DNA from: Xylaria sp. FL1777
Taxonomy: Eukaryota > Ascomycota > Sordariomycetes > Xylariales > Xylariaceae
DNA: 64,000 bases
Assembly: GCA_022578965.1 (NCBI GenBank)
Contig: MU400543.1
Location: 186,001 to 250,000, forward strand
Direction of reading: 5' to 3'
The notes beneath the pieces are model-generated. The model ran no database searches and had not been told where the DNA came from. It worked only from the letters and a program-made list of their open reading frames with translations. This document shows positions 63,801-64,000 of the stretch, in pieces; within the stretch, counting starts at the first letter, position 1; every line of letters starts with the position of its first letter. The position numbers and the translations under genes were made by a program.

Positions 63801-64000
63801 TACGTATACAGTAGCAAATCATCTAAAAGCATCATCTCTATGTGATAGTTTCAAAGGCCAATTACTATGTGTTTTTCTTTGTATAGCCCATGGGCCTAGG
63901 CAAAAGTGGTTTGGCTGTAAATACGTTACACACTTATGTAAGCTATAGTATATCTAAAGTATTGTATAGAAATTCTACGATGTAGTCTCTATGTTAATTC
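60826..64000. other. Promoter of the Zn2Cys6 gene and right-edge intergenic
   Basis: No gene is visible. Just upstream of the transcription factor lie a GCTGG repeat (about 60919-60942) and a 20-base T run (60967-60986). The rest to the window edge holds short frames without domains and scattered TAGGTA tracts (62650-62680). Confidence 0.5.
60967..60986. repeat. Poly-T/poly-A tract upstream of the Zn2Cys6 gene
   Basis: Twenty uninterrupted T on the plus strand, about 140 bases before the ATG of the minus-strand gene. Such tracts exclude nucleosomes in fungal promoters, so a promoter role is plausible. Confidence 0.8.

Noticed and set aside
1..64000. CRISPR arrays, bacterial operons, 5S or other rRNA genes, and a secondary-metabolite cluster
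   Set aside because: The DNA is fungal nuclear. No regularly spaced repeats, rRNA motifs or PKS/NRPS/terpene genes were seen.

Overview
The window is a piece of a nuclear chromosome from a filamentous ascomycete, most likely a sordariomycete. The evidence is short GT-AG introns of about 45-80 bases, a class II hydrophobin with canonical cysteine spacing, a fungal kexin, a fungal GT90 (CAP10-like) protein, and wrecked relics of mobile and NLR/CHAT-type genes in long gene-poor stretches.

Layout. 1-31 kb is gene-dense: an intron-containing tRNA (748-839, minus), a multi-pass GT90 glycosyltransferase (to 4347, plus), the sorting nexin Snx4/Atg24 (5020-6566, plus), an unrecognised multi-exon protein with an HExxH motif (7519-10487, plus), the proprotein convertase Kex2 (11014-13594, minus), an intronless Ulp1-type cysteine protease (14765-16549, plus) beside a transposase relic (16664-16866, minus), a large PhoD-like phosphatase (18379-23503, plus), an EDEM/Mnl1-type GH47 mannosidase with a PA domain (24948-28214, minus), and a class II hydrophobin with a long Ser/Thr repeat domain (30581-31845, minus). 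From 32 to 64 kb only two intact protein genes are visible: a putative Myb/SANT-like nuclear protein (44733-46604, minus) and a Leu3-class Zn2Cys6 transcription factor (58287-60825, minus). The rest is non-coding or decayed, including a broken CHAT-domain gene at 34.9-35.5 kb.

How the genes fit together. There is no biosynthetic cluster. Kex2, the Mnl1-like mannosidase, the GT90 protein and the hydrophobin all belong to secretory-pathway biology (precursor processing, ER glycoprotein quality control, glycan synthesis, cell-surface coat). Snx4 acts in endosomal recycling and selective autophagy. This is housekeeping content with accessory insertions rather than a functional operon-like unit.

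The observations most worth a second look are the HExxH protein, the hydrophobin with tandem PWQPT/SGHPT and STTK repeats, the Ulp1-like gene next to transposon debris, the CHAT-domain relic, a GC-AG intron in kex2, and a tRNA whose anticodon reads Ala(CGC) although its D arm looks proline-like. Exon boundaries were assigned by eye from splice consensus and reading frame. The 5' end of the GT90 gene and the first intron of the HExxH gene remain uncertain.
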